A stretch of DNA of 64,000 bases. Source: Pedobacter quisquiliarum. Lineage in GTDB: Bacteria; Bacteroidota; Bacteroidia; Sphingobacteriales; Sphingobacteriaceae. A model generated the notes under the pieces. It was not told the origin of the DNA and ran no database searches. It saw nothing but the letters and a program-made list of their open reading frames with translations. Below, in pieces: positions 43,367-52,622 of this stretch; within the stretch, counting starts at the first letter, position 1; each line of letters starts with the position of its first letter. A program made the position numbers and the translations under genes. The stretch lies in NCBI RefSeq assembly GCF_014642175.1, contig NZ_BMIL01000009.1:1-64000 (forward strand), given 5' to 3'.

Positions 43367-44104
43367 CTAGTATTCTGTGCTTTCCAACCAACCATTGGCA
43401 AGCACGTCTGCCAGATGCATGGTCTTCAATGGAATATTGTGCTTTTCAATATAGCTTTTCAGGTGAAGCAAACAGGAATGATCTGTGGAGATGATGTAAT
43501 CCACATCCTGCTCCAGGGCATTGTTAACCTTCTGTTCGGCCATGGCCGAAGAAATAGCATCGAACTTTACCGAGAATGTTCCACCGAAACCGCAACACAT
43601 ATCCGTGTCACGCATTTCCACCATTTCAAGTCCAATTACTTTGGATAGCAATCGGCGTGGTTCCTCTTTAATCTTGCACTCTCTTAAGCCGCTACAAGAG
43701 TCATGGTAAACCGCTCTGCCTTCCAGTTCTGCCCCGAAGTAGTCGCGTTTCGCTACATTGATCAGGAAGTCCGATAGTTCGAAGATGTTACCCTGTATAT
43801 TTCTACACCTGTTGTGTACGTTTGAATTCGTAAAAAGATCATTAAACCCGGTCTTCACCATACCCACGCAAGACGCAGATGGAGATACGATATATTTCGT
43901 ATCCGAGAAATCGTTTAAAAACTTGTTCCCAATTACCTTGGCCTCTTCCCAGTAGCCCGCGTTATATGCAGGCTGCCCGCAGCAGGTCTGATTGGCGTTA
44001 TAGCTCACTTCACACCCTGCTTTCTCCAGAACTTTAACCGTGTTAAAGGCCGTTTCCGGATATAGTTGGTCAATAAAACAGGGCACAAATAATTCTACTT
44101 TCAT
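43367..44104 (-). CDS. Fe-S-binding heterodisulfide-reductase-type protein, LutA/YkgE-like
   Basis: The 245-residue protein has two CCG-type cysteine motifs. The first is FVPCFIDQLYP with QTCCGQPAYNAG (about 8-70), the second is HDSCSGLRE with DMCCGFGGTFSVK (about 135-180). These bind a [4Fe-4S]-type cluster in LutA, YkgE and glycolate oxidase GlcF-like proteins. LutA works with LutB and LutC in lactate oxidation, but neither gene is next to it. The start overlaps the end of the UMF1-type transporter gene by 4 bp (ATGA). The partner is unknown, so the LutA function is a family-level assignment. Confidence 0.85.
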   Translation of the reverse strand: MKVELFVPCFIDQLYPETAFNTVKVLEKAGCEVSYNANQTCCGQPAYNAGYWEEAKVIGNKFLNDFSDTKYIVSPSASCVGMVKTGFNDLFTNSNVHNRCRNIQGNIFELSDFLINVAKRDYFGAELEGRAVYHDSCSGLRECKIKEEPRRLLSKVIGLEMVEMRDTDMCCGFGGTFSVKFDAISSAMAEQKVNNALEQDVDYIISTDHSCLLHLKSYIEKHNIPLKTMHLADVLANGWLESTEY

Positions 44105-45408
44105 TTCGATGTATGTAAATGTTCTGATGCTTTTTTAAGGGAGAACAAAAATATTAGTCCCAAAGCAAAAAACAGGGTTAATGCAATTATTGAGTTCCGC
44201 ATGTTACCGGTTAGCTGTTCAATGTAAGCGAAAGATGCCAATCCTGCAACAATAGCCAGCTTTTCAGTAACGTCGTAAAAGCTGAAAAAGGATGCGGTGT
44301 CTGGCGTATTTTCAGGTAGAAACTTCGAATACGTTGAGCGTGAGAGCGATTGGATGCCCCCCATTACCAGGCCGACTACCGCAGCGAGTAGATAAAACAT
44401 TGTAATGGTATGCACATAATATGCTGCAATGCAGATGCCGATCCATACCGCAACCACGAACAGCAGTACCTGCACATTGCCGTATACACGAGACAACCGC
44501 GACATCAGATTCGCACCTGCAATAGCAACCAGCTGAATGATCAGGATGGTAATGATCAAACTTGAGGTTGGCAGTTGTAATACTTTAGCACCAAAGCCAG
44601 CAGCAGCAAGCATGGTCGTTTGCACGCCCATGGAGTAGAAAAAAAAGGCGATAAGGAACTTCTTCAGTTGTGCCATCTGCTTAAGTTGTTGCCATACTTT
44701 TCCGAGCTCCGCAAAGCCGCTGGATACTTTCCGTTGTACATCTACCTTAAAATTCGGACTGCCTTTTGGTAGTATATAAAAAGGTATTTGTGCAAAAACA
44801 ATCCACCAGAGTCCTACGAGTAAAAAGGACAACCGTGGCGGAAAGCTCTCGTCGGCGATGCCGAACCAATCTGGTTTAAGGACAAACAGCAGGCAGATGA
44901 TCTGTAAAAGCACACTACCCACGTAGCCGTAAGAAAAGCCTTTTGCGCTTACTGCATCTTGCTGGTCTTCTGTCGCAATTTCCGGCAAGTAGGAATTGTA
45001 GAATACGAAACCACCGGCATAGCCGATAGCCGCCAGTGCGAAACAGATGATGCCAAGTTCAAGCGTTTCCGGCTTAAAGAAAAAGAGCAGACAACATGCA
45101 ATTGCCCCCAGCCAGGTAAACAACTGCATGTATATCTTCTTGTTTCCACGATAATCCGCAATGGAACTCAGTAAGGGTGAGATTAGCACGATCACCAGAT
45201 AAGCAAAAGCAAGTGCATAATTGCTTAGGGCCGTGTTGACGAAGCTCCTTCCGAAGAAAGTAACCTTATCGCCGTTTGCCTCGGTCGTTGTAATCGCGGT
45301 AAAATACGCGGGGAAAATCGTTGAAGTAATCACCAGGTTATAAGCAGAATTTGCCCAATCGAACATTGCCCATGCCCGTATAACCTTTTTGTTATTCTTT
45401 ATAACCAC
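44101..45408 (-). CDS. MFS transporter, UMF1/Atg22-like
   Basis: The 435-residue protein starts with GTG at 45408, one base pair beyond the preceding stop. It has the family N-terminus VIRAWAMFDWANSAYNLVITSTIFPAYF and about 12 membrane helices, with SLSRSTYSKFLPENTPDTASFFSFYDVTEK near residues 340-370. These match the UMF1 family related to vacuolar Atg22 effluxers. Bacterial members are thought to export small molecules such as amino acids or sugars. It overlaps the LutA-like gene by 4 bp and directly follows the head-GIN gene, so the three form an operon. The substrate is unknown. Confidence 0.87.
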   Translation of the reverse strand: MVIKNNKKVIRAWAMFDWANSAYNLVITSTIFPAYFTAITTTEANGDKVTFFGRSFVNTALSNYALAFAYLVIVLISPLLSSIADYRGNKKIYMQLFTWLGAIACCLLFFFKPETLELGIICFALAAIGYAGGFVFYNSYLPEIATEDQQDAVSAKGFSYGYVGSVLLQIICLLFVLKPDWFGIADESFPPRLSFLLVGLWWIVFAQIPFYILPKGSPNFKVDVQRKVSSGFAELGKVWQQLKQMAQLKKFLIAFFFYSMGVQTTMLAAAGFGAKVLQLPTSSLIITILIIQLVAIAGANLMSRLSRVYGNVQVLLFVVAVWIGICIAAYYVHTITMFYLLAAVVGLVMGGIQSLSRSTYSKFLPENTPDTASFFSFYDVTEKLAIVAGLASFAYIEQLTGNMRNSIIALTLFFALGLIFLFSLKKASEHLHTSK

Positions 45409-46140
45409 CTAGTTTACTTTTTCCAGTTTGGAGGTGCCTGATTTTTTATCAGAAACTTTCTTGGGATTGCCTTTATAATAAATAGCGCTCGATCCGGTAG
45501 ATTTTACATCAAGATCATTAAGCACATTAATATTCGATTTACCAGTGCCCTGAATGTCGATATCATACTCTGCAACAACAAAGTCGAACGCGTTCAGCTC
45601 CAGTACCCCTTTACTATTCAGATCATGTGTACCGGCCTGACCGCTCAATGTTAATCTTGCAGCGCCATCACTGTTGGTCTTTACCTTGCCGGCAAAAAGA
45701 TTCAGGTTAAGTTCAGTAGCACCCGAAAGCTCCATAGCAATGTCCCCTACATGCAGGGCACCTTCGCTGTAAACTTTACTTGCTCCTGCGGCCTTAATTT
45801 CTGTTAATGCACCAATACCCGCATGGATCACGATGGAATCTGTACCGCAGTACTGCATTGGGTCTAATGAGACCTTGAACTTGTCTCCACTAACAGAAGT
45901 TTTGATCTTGTCTATGATACTTGAATCGGCAGAAAGGCTGATCTTAAATGAGCTATCCTGGCGAAGTACCAGTTTCACCGGGCCGGTAATTTCTATCTCG
46001 TCAAAGGGCGTCACTGTCAAATCTTTTACAATGTGGTTGCCAGAATCCTCTATACATTTTGTGGAACATCCCGCGAAAGAAATCGCGGCCACCAGGATCA
46101 AAGTCAGCTTGTGATTTAGGAGAAAATGTTTAATCATCAT
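45409..46140 (-). CDS. Head-GIN domain (DUF2807) lipoprotein
   Basis: The protein has 243 residues from the ATG at 46140 (a second ATG follows at 46137). The frame extends upstream into recQ but that part is not a signal peptide. The leader ends at the lipobox FAGC, giving a lipid-anchored protein. The body is DUF2807: ITGPVKLVLRQDSSFKISLSADSS near 50-73, then beta-helix-like repeats with INVLNDLDVKSTGSSAIYYKGNP at the end. The fold is a right-handed beta-structure of unknown role in the bacterial envelope. It lies 49 bp after the recQ stop and directly before the transporter start. Confidence 0.85.
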   Translation of the reverse strand: MMIKHFLLNHKLTLILVAAISFAGCSTKCIEDSGNHIVKDLTVTPFDEIEITGPVKLVLRQDSSFKISLSADSSIIDKIKTSVSGDKFKVSLDPMQYCGTDSIVIHAGIGALTEIKAAGASKVYSEGALHVGDIAMELSGATELNLNLFAGKVKTNSDGAARLTLSGQAGTHDLNSKGVLELNAFDFVVAEYDIDIQGTGKSNINVLNDLDVKSTGSSAIYYKGNPKKVSDKKSGTSKLEKVN

Positions 46141-46189
46141 TTTATGTTTAATGGGTCTTTCACTATTAACAACAGTTTCAATCGAATGG

Positions 46190-48082
46190 TTATAAGTAAT
46201 AGTTCTTGCCGTCAGTTTTGATTTTTCCGGCATCCAGGAGCAATCGGAGTTGAGCCACCCGCTGCACCTCTGTTCCGGTTTTTACGGCAAGCACCAGCTC
46301 GTCCAATGTATGTGGTGCCGACTGCAGCAAAGTTGCGATTTCAAATGAGACTTTCTCATCCAGTTCATCAAGATCAGCTTGTTTTTTCTCGGCAACACAG
46401 ATATCGCAAAGTCCGCATTTATCTGCTGCAGGCTCATCAAAGTAAGCAAGTAATTGTATGCTGCGACAAATGGGTGTAGCGGCATAGGCCAGCACTGCTG
46501 CAACCTGTTCTTCCTGAATTTTCTTTCTTAGTTCAATATAGCGCACATCAATATCCATGTGCAGTTGGTCAACACGTGGAACAACAAATTGTAGTTGGGG
46601 CTTGTCGGTCTGTGGCAGATAAGATATAATTTCCTGTGCTTCCAGCTTCCGCAGCATATCCACTACCGTTTGATAAGATATTTTCAGGCGGCCGGCGATC
46701 TCGTTCTCATTCACTTTAACATATTGATCGAATGAGCCCCCATAAGCACGTAGCACAGTTTTGATAAGGGCATCGTAGCCTGAGTTTTCAATCTGAAAGC
46801 GGTAAACATCCTCATGGCTTTGCATAAACATCAACCTGGATTGCAGGAAGATGTTCTCGGATAAAGTCAGGTAGCCATCATGTTCCAAAAACTTTAGCGC
46901 AGCAATGGTTTTGAGAACACTCAGTTTAAAACGTTTACAGAAGTCGGCCAGATCAAAAGGAAAGCTTATCCCCTGGCCCGCTCCATACGCAAGTTGATAA
47001 TAGCTACCGAGATAATGGTAAGTCTTTTTGATCTCTTCTACATTGGGGAAATTGTCCTTGTATTTAACTTCTAACGCCAGTCGGTCTGACTTGTTCGCGA
47101 GTAGCACGGCGAAGGCTTTTAGTTCATCGCGACCTGCGCGCCCGGCTTCCTGGTAGTATGCTTCCAGGCTTTCAGGAAGATCAAGGTGAATGACAAATCG
47201 AACATCAGGTTTGTCAATACCCATCCCAAAAGCATTTGTGGCAACCATTACCCTGATTTTGTTTTGCTTCCAGGATTCCTGTTTAAGGCTCCTTTCGTTT
47301 TTTTCCAAACCTGCATGATAAAAATCAGCGGCAATACGGTTGCGTTTCAAGAAGAGTGCAACTTCTGTCGTTTCCCTGCGATTGCGAACGTAAATCAAAC
47401 CGCTGCCCTTAACGTTCTTCAGTACATCCAGCAGTTTTCCATATTTATCCTCCAGATCCATCACCACATAGCTTAGATTTCTTCTGGCAAAGCTTTTTAC
47501 AAAAATCTTAGGCGCTTTGAGCTCTAATTTTTCAACGATGTCCTGCCGAACAAATTTAGTTGCGGTTGCGGTAAGCGCGATGATTGGTACTTCGGGGTGT
47601 ATTTCACGTAAATCTTTCAGCAACAGGTAAGGTGGTCTGAAATCGTAACCCCACTGCGAAATACAGTGTGCCTCGTCAATGGCAAAGAGGTTAACCTTCA
47701 TGTAGGCTAAACGTTCCTTTACCAGGGGCGAGAGCAATCTTTCTGGAGATAGATAAAGGAACTTGATGTTCCCATAGATGCAGTTGTCGAGCAGAATGTC
47801 GATCTCGCGTTTACCCATCCCCGCGTAGATGGCGATGGCTTGGATCCCCTTGGCTTTAAGGTTTTCAACCTGATCCTTCATTAAGGCAATAAGTGGAGAA
47901 ACGACGATGCATATTCCTTCTTGCAGCAATGCTGGCAGTTGAAAGCATAAGGACTTTCCTCCGCCGGTTGGCAGTAGCGCCAATGCATCTTGTCCGTTCA
48001 ATACAGCGTCGATAATGTCTTCCTGAAGTGGTCTGAAGGTATCGAAGCCCCAATATTGCTTTAAAAGCTCGGTTTTATTCAT
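46190..48082 (-). CDS. recQ: ATP-dependent DNA helicase RecQ
   Basis: The protein has 630 residues from the ATG at 48082; an upstream ATG at 48097 would add five. The helicase core has FRPLQEDII (motif 0), LLPTGGGKSLCFQ (Walker A, 37-49), DEAHCISQWGYDFRPPY (136-152), TATAT, and ATNAFGMGIDKPDVRFVIH and QEAGRAGRDE (motif VI). A RecQ-type zinc domain (Cys near 505-540, KCGLCDIC) and winged helix follow. A canonical HRDC domain is not obvious; the last 80 residues are a short helical module. It unwinds recombination and replication intermediates. It is divergent from the propeller-amidohydrolase gene. Confidence 0.94.
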   Translation of the reverse strand: MNKTELLKQYWGFDTFRPLQEDIIDAVLNGQDALALLPTGGGKSLCFQLPALLQEGICIVVSPLIALMKDQVENLKAKGIQAIAIYAGMGKREIDILLDNCIYGNIKFLYLSPERLLSPLVKERLAYMKVNLFAIDEAHCISQWGYDFRPPYLLLKDLREIHPEVPIIALTATATKFVRQDIVEKLELKAPKIFVKSFARRNLSYVVMDLEDKYGKLLDVLKNVKGSGLIYVRNRRETTEVALFLKRNRIAADFYHAGLEKNERSLKQESWKQNKIRVMVATNAFGMGIDKPDVRFVIHLDLPESLEAYYQEAGRAGRDELKAFAVLLANKSDRLALEVKYKDNFPNVEEIKKTYHYLGSYYQLAYGAGQGISFPFDLADFCKRFKLSVLKTIAALKFLEHDGYLTLSENIFLQSRLMFMQSHEDVYRFQIENSGYDALIKTVLRAYGGSFDQYVKVNENEIAGRLKISYQTVVDMLRKLEAQEIISYLPQTDKPQLQFVVPRVDQLHMDIDVRYIELRKKIQEEQVAAVLAYAATPICRSIQLLAYFDEPAADKCGLCDICVAEKKQADLDELDEKVSFEIATLLQSAPHTLDELVLAVKTGTEVQRVAQLRLLLDAGKIKTDGKNYYL

Positions 48083-48152
48083 AAAGGTCCCGATCAAAAC
48101 TATAAAAACGTTCCGATATTATTAAATTGCCGGTTCATAAATCGTTTTAAAT

Positions 48153-51100
48153 ATGCGTAAGACCTTACTAAGTGTTTTAATTTTAGCTGCTGCTCAGCCT
48201 GTATTTTCGCAGGACAAGAAAGATGCGCCGAAGTGGGACGTTGAAAAGTTCCGGGGAACCACAAAGAATTTCACGATTAACACTGATGAAGGCACCTGGA
48301 TGAACCTGGATGTTAGCCCAGATGGTAAAGACATTGTGTTTGATATCTTGGGCGACATATACATTATGCCAATTTCTGGCGGTACGGCTAAGCTGCTTAC
48401 TGGCGGTGCAGCATTCGATGTGCAACCCCGATTCAGTCCCAATGGAAAATACATTTCCTACACGAGCGACAAATCCGGAGGCGATAACATCTGGATGATG
48501 AACCGCGATGGGTCTGGCAAACGCCAGATTACAAAAGAGAATTTTAGACTGCTGAATAACGCAACCTGGATGCCGAACAGTGAATATATTGTTGCCAGGA
48601 AGCATTTCACGGGCACACGCTCATTGGGTGCAGGTGAAATGTGGATGTATAACATCAATGGTGGTGACGGTGTTCAGCTCACCAAAAGGAAAAATGACCA
48701 GCAGGATTCTGGCGAGCCCAACATATCGCCCAATGGCAAATTCTTATACTACAGCGAAGATGTGACCCCTGGTCCGACTTTCGAATACAGTAAAGATCCA
48801 AATGGCACCATTTACGCGATTAAGCAACTGGATTTAAGTACTGGTAAAACGACAGACCTGATCCGCCAACAAGGTGGTGCTGCAAGGCCGCAAATTTCAC
48901 CTGATGGCAAGTTGATGGCCTTTGTGAAAAGGGTTAGATTGAAATCTGTGCTTTACATTCAGAACCTGCAGACTGGTGAAGAGTCGCCGGTTTTTGATGA
49001 TTTAAGCAAAGACCAACAGGAAACATGGGCAATATTCGGCGTGTATCCAAACTTTGCATGGACACCGGATTCAAGAGGCCTTGTATTTTATGCAAAAGGT
49101 AAAATTAAGAAGGTGGATCTGGCATCTTTGTCGGTCGCTGAAATCCCGTTCCAGGTTACAACCAACCAGACGGTGCAGCAATCCTTACATTTTCCACAGC
49201 AGGTCTTCACGCCTGATTTTAATGCTAAGATGATTCGCCAGCTAACCACATCCCCTGATGGGAAGATGGTGGTTTTCAACACTGCGGGATTCTTGTATAA
49301 AAAAGAACTGCCGAACGGTACACCGGAACGTCTGACTAACGGTATGGATTTCGAGTTTGAGCCTTCTTTTAGTCCTGACGGTAAATACGTGGTTTATACT
49401 ACCTGGAGTGATGAGTTTAAAGGCTCTGTCAAAAGAGCGGATGTGCGTTCGGGCAGATTTTCGACGCTAACCGATGAGAAAGGGTTTTATTACTCACCTT
49501 CATATTCCAGCAAAGGCGATCGTATTGTCTTTAGAAAAGGTCGTGGAAATGACGTGCTTGGGCAGACATATGGAAAAGGCGGTGGCATTTACGTGATGTC
49601 GGCAAACGGCGGTTCTAAAACCTTGGTTACAGATAATGGCATCAAGCCGAAGTTTAATGCCGATGACAGTCGTATTTTCTTCCAGTCTTCGGAGAATGGA
49701 AAGAAAGCTTACAAAAGCGTTAATGTGAATGGTGGCGGAGAAGTAACGCACTATACATCTGGCTATGCTACACAGTTTGAACCGAGCCCGGATGGCCGAT
49801 GGATGGCTTTCACGGAGTTTTTCAATGTTTATATTACACCGATGATGCTGACCGGTTCTGCACAGGATCTATCATCAGGTAATAAATCTATCCCCCTTAC
49901 CCGCCTTACGAAAGATGCGGGATCTTACATCCATTGGAGCAACGATAGCAAACGTCTTTTCTGGACGCTTGGTGAGCAGTACTACGCTCAGGATGTAAAA
50001 AATGCTTTCCCATTTGTTGATGGTGCTGCACAAAGCAGTCGCGAAGTTGCGCCCGACAGTTTGTCTATTGGGCTTAAACTTAAGGCTGATGCACCATCTG
50101 GCATTATTGCACTAACTGGTGCCCGCATCATTACCATGAAGGGTGATGAGGTAATTGAAAATGGATCTGTACTTATAGAGAACAACAAAATTGTAAGCAT
50201 CGGCAAAGCTGCCGATGTGAAAGTGCCGGAACAGGCGAAAGTTGTGGATCTGAATGGTAAAACCATTATGCCTGGAATGGTCGATGTGCATGCGCATTTG
50301 CGGACCAGCCCGGATGGTATTAGTCCGCAAACAGATTGGTCATATCTTGCCAATTTGTCTTTTGGCGTCACAACCGCACATGATCCATCAAGTAACACAG
50401 AGATGGTTTTCAGTCAGGCGGAAATGTTGAAAGCTGGCAGAATGATTGGCCCTAGACTCTACTCTACGGGTTCCATCTTATACGGCGCCGATGCAGACAT
50501 GAAAGTCGTGGTGAACAGCCTGGATGATGCACTTTCCAGCTTGCGCAGGCTGAAAGCGGTAGGTGCTTTCTCCGTGAAGTCTTACAATCAGCCACGACGT
50601 GAACAGCGCCAGCAAATTCTGGAGGCTGCAAGGCAACTTAAAATGGAAGTAGTGCCTGAAGGTGGTTCCACCTTTTACACGAACCTGAACATGGTTATAG
50701 ATGGACATACGGGCCTTGAACACAGCTTACCGGTTTCACCAGTTTACAAAGATGTTGTAAGCCTGTGGAAAAATACACAGGTGGGCTATACACCTACCCT
50801 GATTGTTGCTTATGGCGGTCAGTGGGGTGAGAACTACTGGTACGACCGTACCAATGTTTGGGAAAATGAAAGACTACTAGCCTTTACCCCACGATCTATC
50901 ATTGATGAGCGTGCCAGAAGAAGGACCACTTCAGAGTACGGAGATTACAACCATATTGATGTTTCTAAAGCTGCGAAGCAACTTGCAGATGCAGGCGTAA
51001 AGGTGAATCTTGGCGCACACGGGCAGATCCAAGGACTTGGTGCACACTGGGAGTTGTGGATGCTTGCACAAGGCGGTATGTCGCCATTGCAAGCAATTCG

Positions 51101-51404
51101 CGCAGCGACCCTCAATGGTGCAAACTACCTGGGTATGGATAAGGAAATCGGTTCCCTTGAAGTGGGTAAACTTGCAGATCTTGTCATTATGGATGCCAAC
51201 CCACTTGAAGACATCCGTAACTCAGAGAAAATCAAGTACGTGATGATCAATGGAAGGCTTTATGACAGCATGACCATGAATGAGTTGATTTCAAGAGAAA
51301 AAATCCGCGGTAAGATGTGGTTTGAAATGGGTAGTGGCAGCAGCTACTCCCTCCCTACCGGAACGTCTGAAACCTGGACCTATACGGTACCACATTGCGA
51401 TTAA
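48153..51404 (+). CDS. TolB-like propeller fused to metal-dependent amidohydrolase (exported)
   Basis: The 1083-residue protein has a signal peptide (1-19, ending VFSQ). A long PD40/TolB-type propeller (about 45-620) has many SPDGK-type blades (VSPDGKDIVFDI, FSPNGKYISYTSD, ISPDGKLMAFVK, PSPDGRWMAFTE). The C-terminal amidohydrolase (about 640-1050) starts TGARIITMKGDEVIENGSVLIENNKIVSIG and has MPGMVDVHAHL (the HxH metal site). The last part, LQAIRAATLNGANYLGMDKEIGSLEVGKLADLVIMDANPL, is a classic amidohydrolase end. It is expected in the periplasm as a peptidase- or amidase-like enzyme. The substrate is unknown. It ends in a strong terminator. Confidence 0.9.
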   Translation: MRKTLLSVLILAAAQPVFSQDKKDAPKWDVEKFRGTTKNFTINTDEGTWMNLDVSPDGKDIVFDILGDIYIMPISGGTAKLLTGGAAFDVQPRFSPNGKYISYTSDKSGGDNIWMMNRDGSGKRQITKENFRLLNNATWMPNSEYIVARKHFTGTRSLGAGEMWMYNINGGDGVQLTKRKNDQQDSGEPNISPNGKFLYYSEDVTPGPTFEYSKDPNGTIYAIKQLDLSTGKTTDLIRQQGGAARPQISPDGKLMAFVKRVRLKSVLYIQNLQTGEESPVFDDLSKDQQETWAIFGVYPNFAWTPDSRGLVFYAKGKIKKVDLASLSVAEIPFQVTTNQTVQQSLHFPQQVFTPDFNAKMIRQLTTSPDGKMVVFNTAGFLYKKELPNGTPERLTNGMDFEFEPSFSPDGKYVVYTTWSDEFKGSVKRADVRSGRFSTLTDEKGFYYSPSYSSKGDRIVFRKGRGNDVLGQTYGKGGGIYVMSANGGSKTLVTDNGIKPKFNADDSRIFFQSSENGKKAYKSVNVNGGGEVTHYTSGYATQFEPSPDGRWMAFTEFFNVYITPMMLTGSAQDLSSGNKSIPLTRLTKDAGSYIHWSNDSKRLFWTLGEQYYAQDVKNAFPFVDGAAQSSREVAPDSLSIGLKLKADAPSGIIALTGARIITMKGDEVIENGSVLIENNKIVSIGKAADVKVPEQAKVVDLNGKTIMPGMVDVHAHLRTSPDGISPQTDWSYLANLSFGVTTAHDPSSNTEMVFSQAEMLKAGRMIGPRLYSTGSILYGADADMKVVVNSLDDALSSLRRLKAVGAFSVKSYNQPRREQRQQILEAARQLKMEVVPEGGSTFYTNLNMVIDGHTGLEHSLPVSPVYKDVVSLWKNTQVGYTPTLIVAYGGQWGENYWYDRTNVWENERLLAFTPRSIIDERARRRTTSEYGDYNHIDVSKAAKQLADAGVKVNLGAHGQIQGLGAHWELWMLAQGGMSPLQAIRAATLNGANYLGMDKEIGSLEVGKLADLVIMDANPLEDIRNSEKIKYVMINGRLYDSMTMNELISREKIRGKMWFEMGSGSSYSLPTGTSETWTYTVPHCD

Positions 51405-51422
51405 GCAAATAACGATCAAACG

Positions 51423-51457
51423 AATTGGCTTTAAGAATTGTTCTTAAAGCCAATTTT
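51423..51457 (+). terminator. Terminator after the propeller-amidohydrolase gene
   Basis: AATTGGCTTTAAGAA and its exact complement form a 15-bp stem with a TTG loop, followed by TTGTTTT. It ends only 7 bp before the YjbQ start codon, so YjbQ transcription must begin within or through it. Confidence 0.8.
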
Positions 51458-51464
51458 GTTTTAT

Positions 51465-51887
51465 ATGAAGATGTTCCAGAACACCATTACGCTGCGCTCC
51501 TATCCTCGCGGTTTTCACCTGATTACAGCCGAGGTATTACAGGCACTGCCCCAGCTGAAAGAAATACAAACCGGTATTTGCCAGGTTTTTATACAGCATA
51601 CCTCCGCCTCCCTAACCATCAATGAAAACGCTGATCCAACTGTAAGAACGGATTTCAAGATGTACTTTGATAAGGTTGTACCGGAAGAAGACCCCGATTA
51701 CAAGCACGATGACGAAGGCGCAGATGACATGCCAGCACACCTAAAAAGTGCATTACTAGACATCAGCTTAACCATTCCCATAACCCGAGGTCGGCTCGCA
51801 TTAGGCATCTGGCAGGGTATTTACCTCTGTGAACATCGAAATCAAGGTGGCCGCCGCAATCTTGTAATCACCGCATGGGGCATATAG
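51465..51887 (+). CDS. YjbQ family protein (UPF0047, secondary thiamine-phosphate synthase enzyme)
   Basis: The protein has 140 residues from the ATG at 51465. The family is shown by FIQHTSASLTINENADPTVRTDF near residues 41-63, with His as a conserved metal ligand. LKSALLDISLTIPITRGRLALGIWQGIYLCEHR and a short aromatic end follow. YjbQ proteins have been reported to complement thiamine phosphate synthase mutants, but their true reaction is uncertain. The enzyme is soluble and probably trimeric. It lies immediately after a terminator hairpin and before the satD promoter repeats. Confidence 0.92.
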   Translation: MKMFQNTITLRSYPRGFHLITAEVLQALPQLKEIQTGICQVFIQHTSASLTINENADPTVRTDFKMYFDKVVPEEDPDYKHDDEGADDMPAHLKSALLDISLTIPITRGRLALGIWQGIYLCEHRNQGGRRNLVITAWGI

Positions 51888-51889
51888 CG

Positions 51890-51968
51890 TTTCACTTTTA
51901 ATGACATAAAACCTTTTGTTTCACTTTTAATGACATAAACTACTTTATTTCACTATTTTTGACATAAA
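51890..51968 (+). repeat. Three 21-bp direct repeats at exact 29-bp pitch (satD operator array)
   Basis: Copies start at 51890, 51919 and 51948. The first two are identical: TTTCACTTTTAATG followed by ACATAAA. The third differs in three positions, giving TTTCACTATTTTTG followed by ACATAAA. Those changes create TATTTTTG (51954-51961), a perfect -7 promoter box. The third copy ends 12 bp before the satD ATG. The 8-bp spacers (ACCTTTTG and CTACTTTA) are not conserved. The array is best explained as binding sites for a regulator, possibly the SatD-family protein itself. Confidence 0.85.
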
Positions 51969-51980
51969 GATCTCAGGAAC

Positions 51981-52622
51981 ATGACCAGAAAAGACCCCAT
52001 CATCTTAATGGCAGACATCATAGATAGCCGTAAAAGCGATCAGAATGCACTGATGAGAACCTTTAAGCGGTTAACAGAAGATGTAAATAAGCGAAATAAA
52101 CGTTGGCTACGATCCCCGATAACCATCACCCTGGGAGATGAATTCCAGTGCGTGGTTAAAAATACCTCAAAAGCAATATCCATCATTCTACAGCTTGAAG
52201 AAAGGTTAATCGTGGAGAATGCAGGATTTAAGTTAAGGTATGTTGTGTATCAAGGGCCAATCGATACGCCCATAAATGAAGAGATTGCATATGGCATGCT
52301 CGGTGAAGGCCTTACAAAAGCGCGTGAAGCGCTGGAAAGCAGCAAGGCAACGAACAGCAGGTACGCCATACACATACATAAGCAAGAAGCGGCTGCGGCA
52401 TTGACCGCCAGCATGAGTATTTACCAGAACATAACAGACGACTGGAAATTAGAAAAAGACCATGCGCTTATTTGCAAGTTTCTTGATTTAAAGGACTATA
52501 AGCAAGTTGCAGAAGCTTTAGGGAAAACGAGATCTCAAATTTGGAAAAGGCACAAGAATTTAAAAATAGAACCGTACTTTGCGATAAAACAGGTAACGCA
52601 ATACATAGCTGATCAGGTATGA
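51981..52622 (+). CDS. SatD-family protein with C-terminal helix-turn-helix
   Basis: The 213-residue protein starts DPIILMADIIDSRKSDQNALMRTFKRL, the pattern of the SatD family. It continues with ITLGDEFQCVVKN and VVYQGPIDTPINEEIAYGMLGEGLTKAREAL. Residues about 172-200 (DYKQVAEALGKTRSQIWKRHKNLKIEPY) form a helix-turn-helix. The family is named from a Streptococcus acid-tolerance locus (sat), but its molecular role is unknown. The stop overlaps the start of the next gene by 4 bp (ATGA). The repeat array just upstream suggests autoregulation. The protein is cytosolic. Confidence 0.82.
   Translation: MTRKDPIILMADIIDSRKSDQNALMRTFKRLTEDVNKRNKRWLRSPITITLGDEFQCVVKNTSKAISIILQLEERLIVENAGFKLRYVVYQGPIDTPINEEIAYGMLGEGLTKAREALESSKATNSRYAIHIHKQEAAAALTASMSIYQNITDDWKLEKDHALICKFLDLKDYKQVAEALGKTRSQIWKRHKNLKIEPYFAIKQVTQYIADQV

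Noticed and set aside
49988-50398. Antisense 136-codon frame in the propeller-amidohydrolase gene
   Set aside because: It is a shadow of a well-supported gene on the other strand with no recognisable domain.
51890-51968. CRISPR array
   Set aside because: Only three repeats with 8-bp spacers, no cas genes, and a promoter box lies in the last copy; this fits an operator array.
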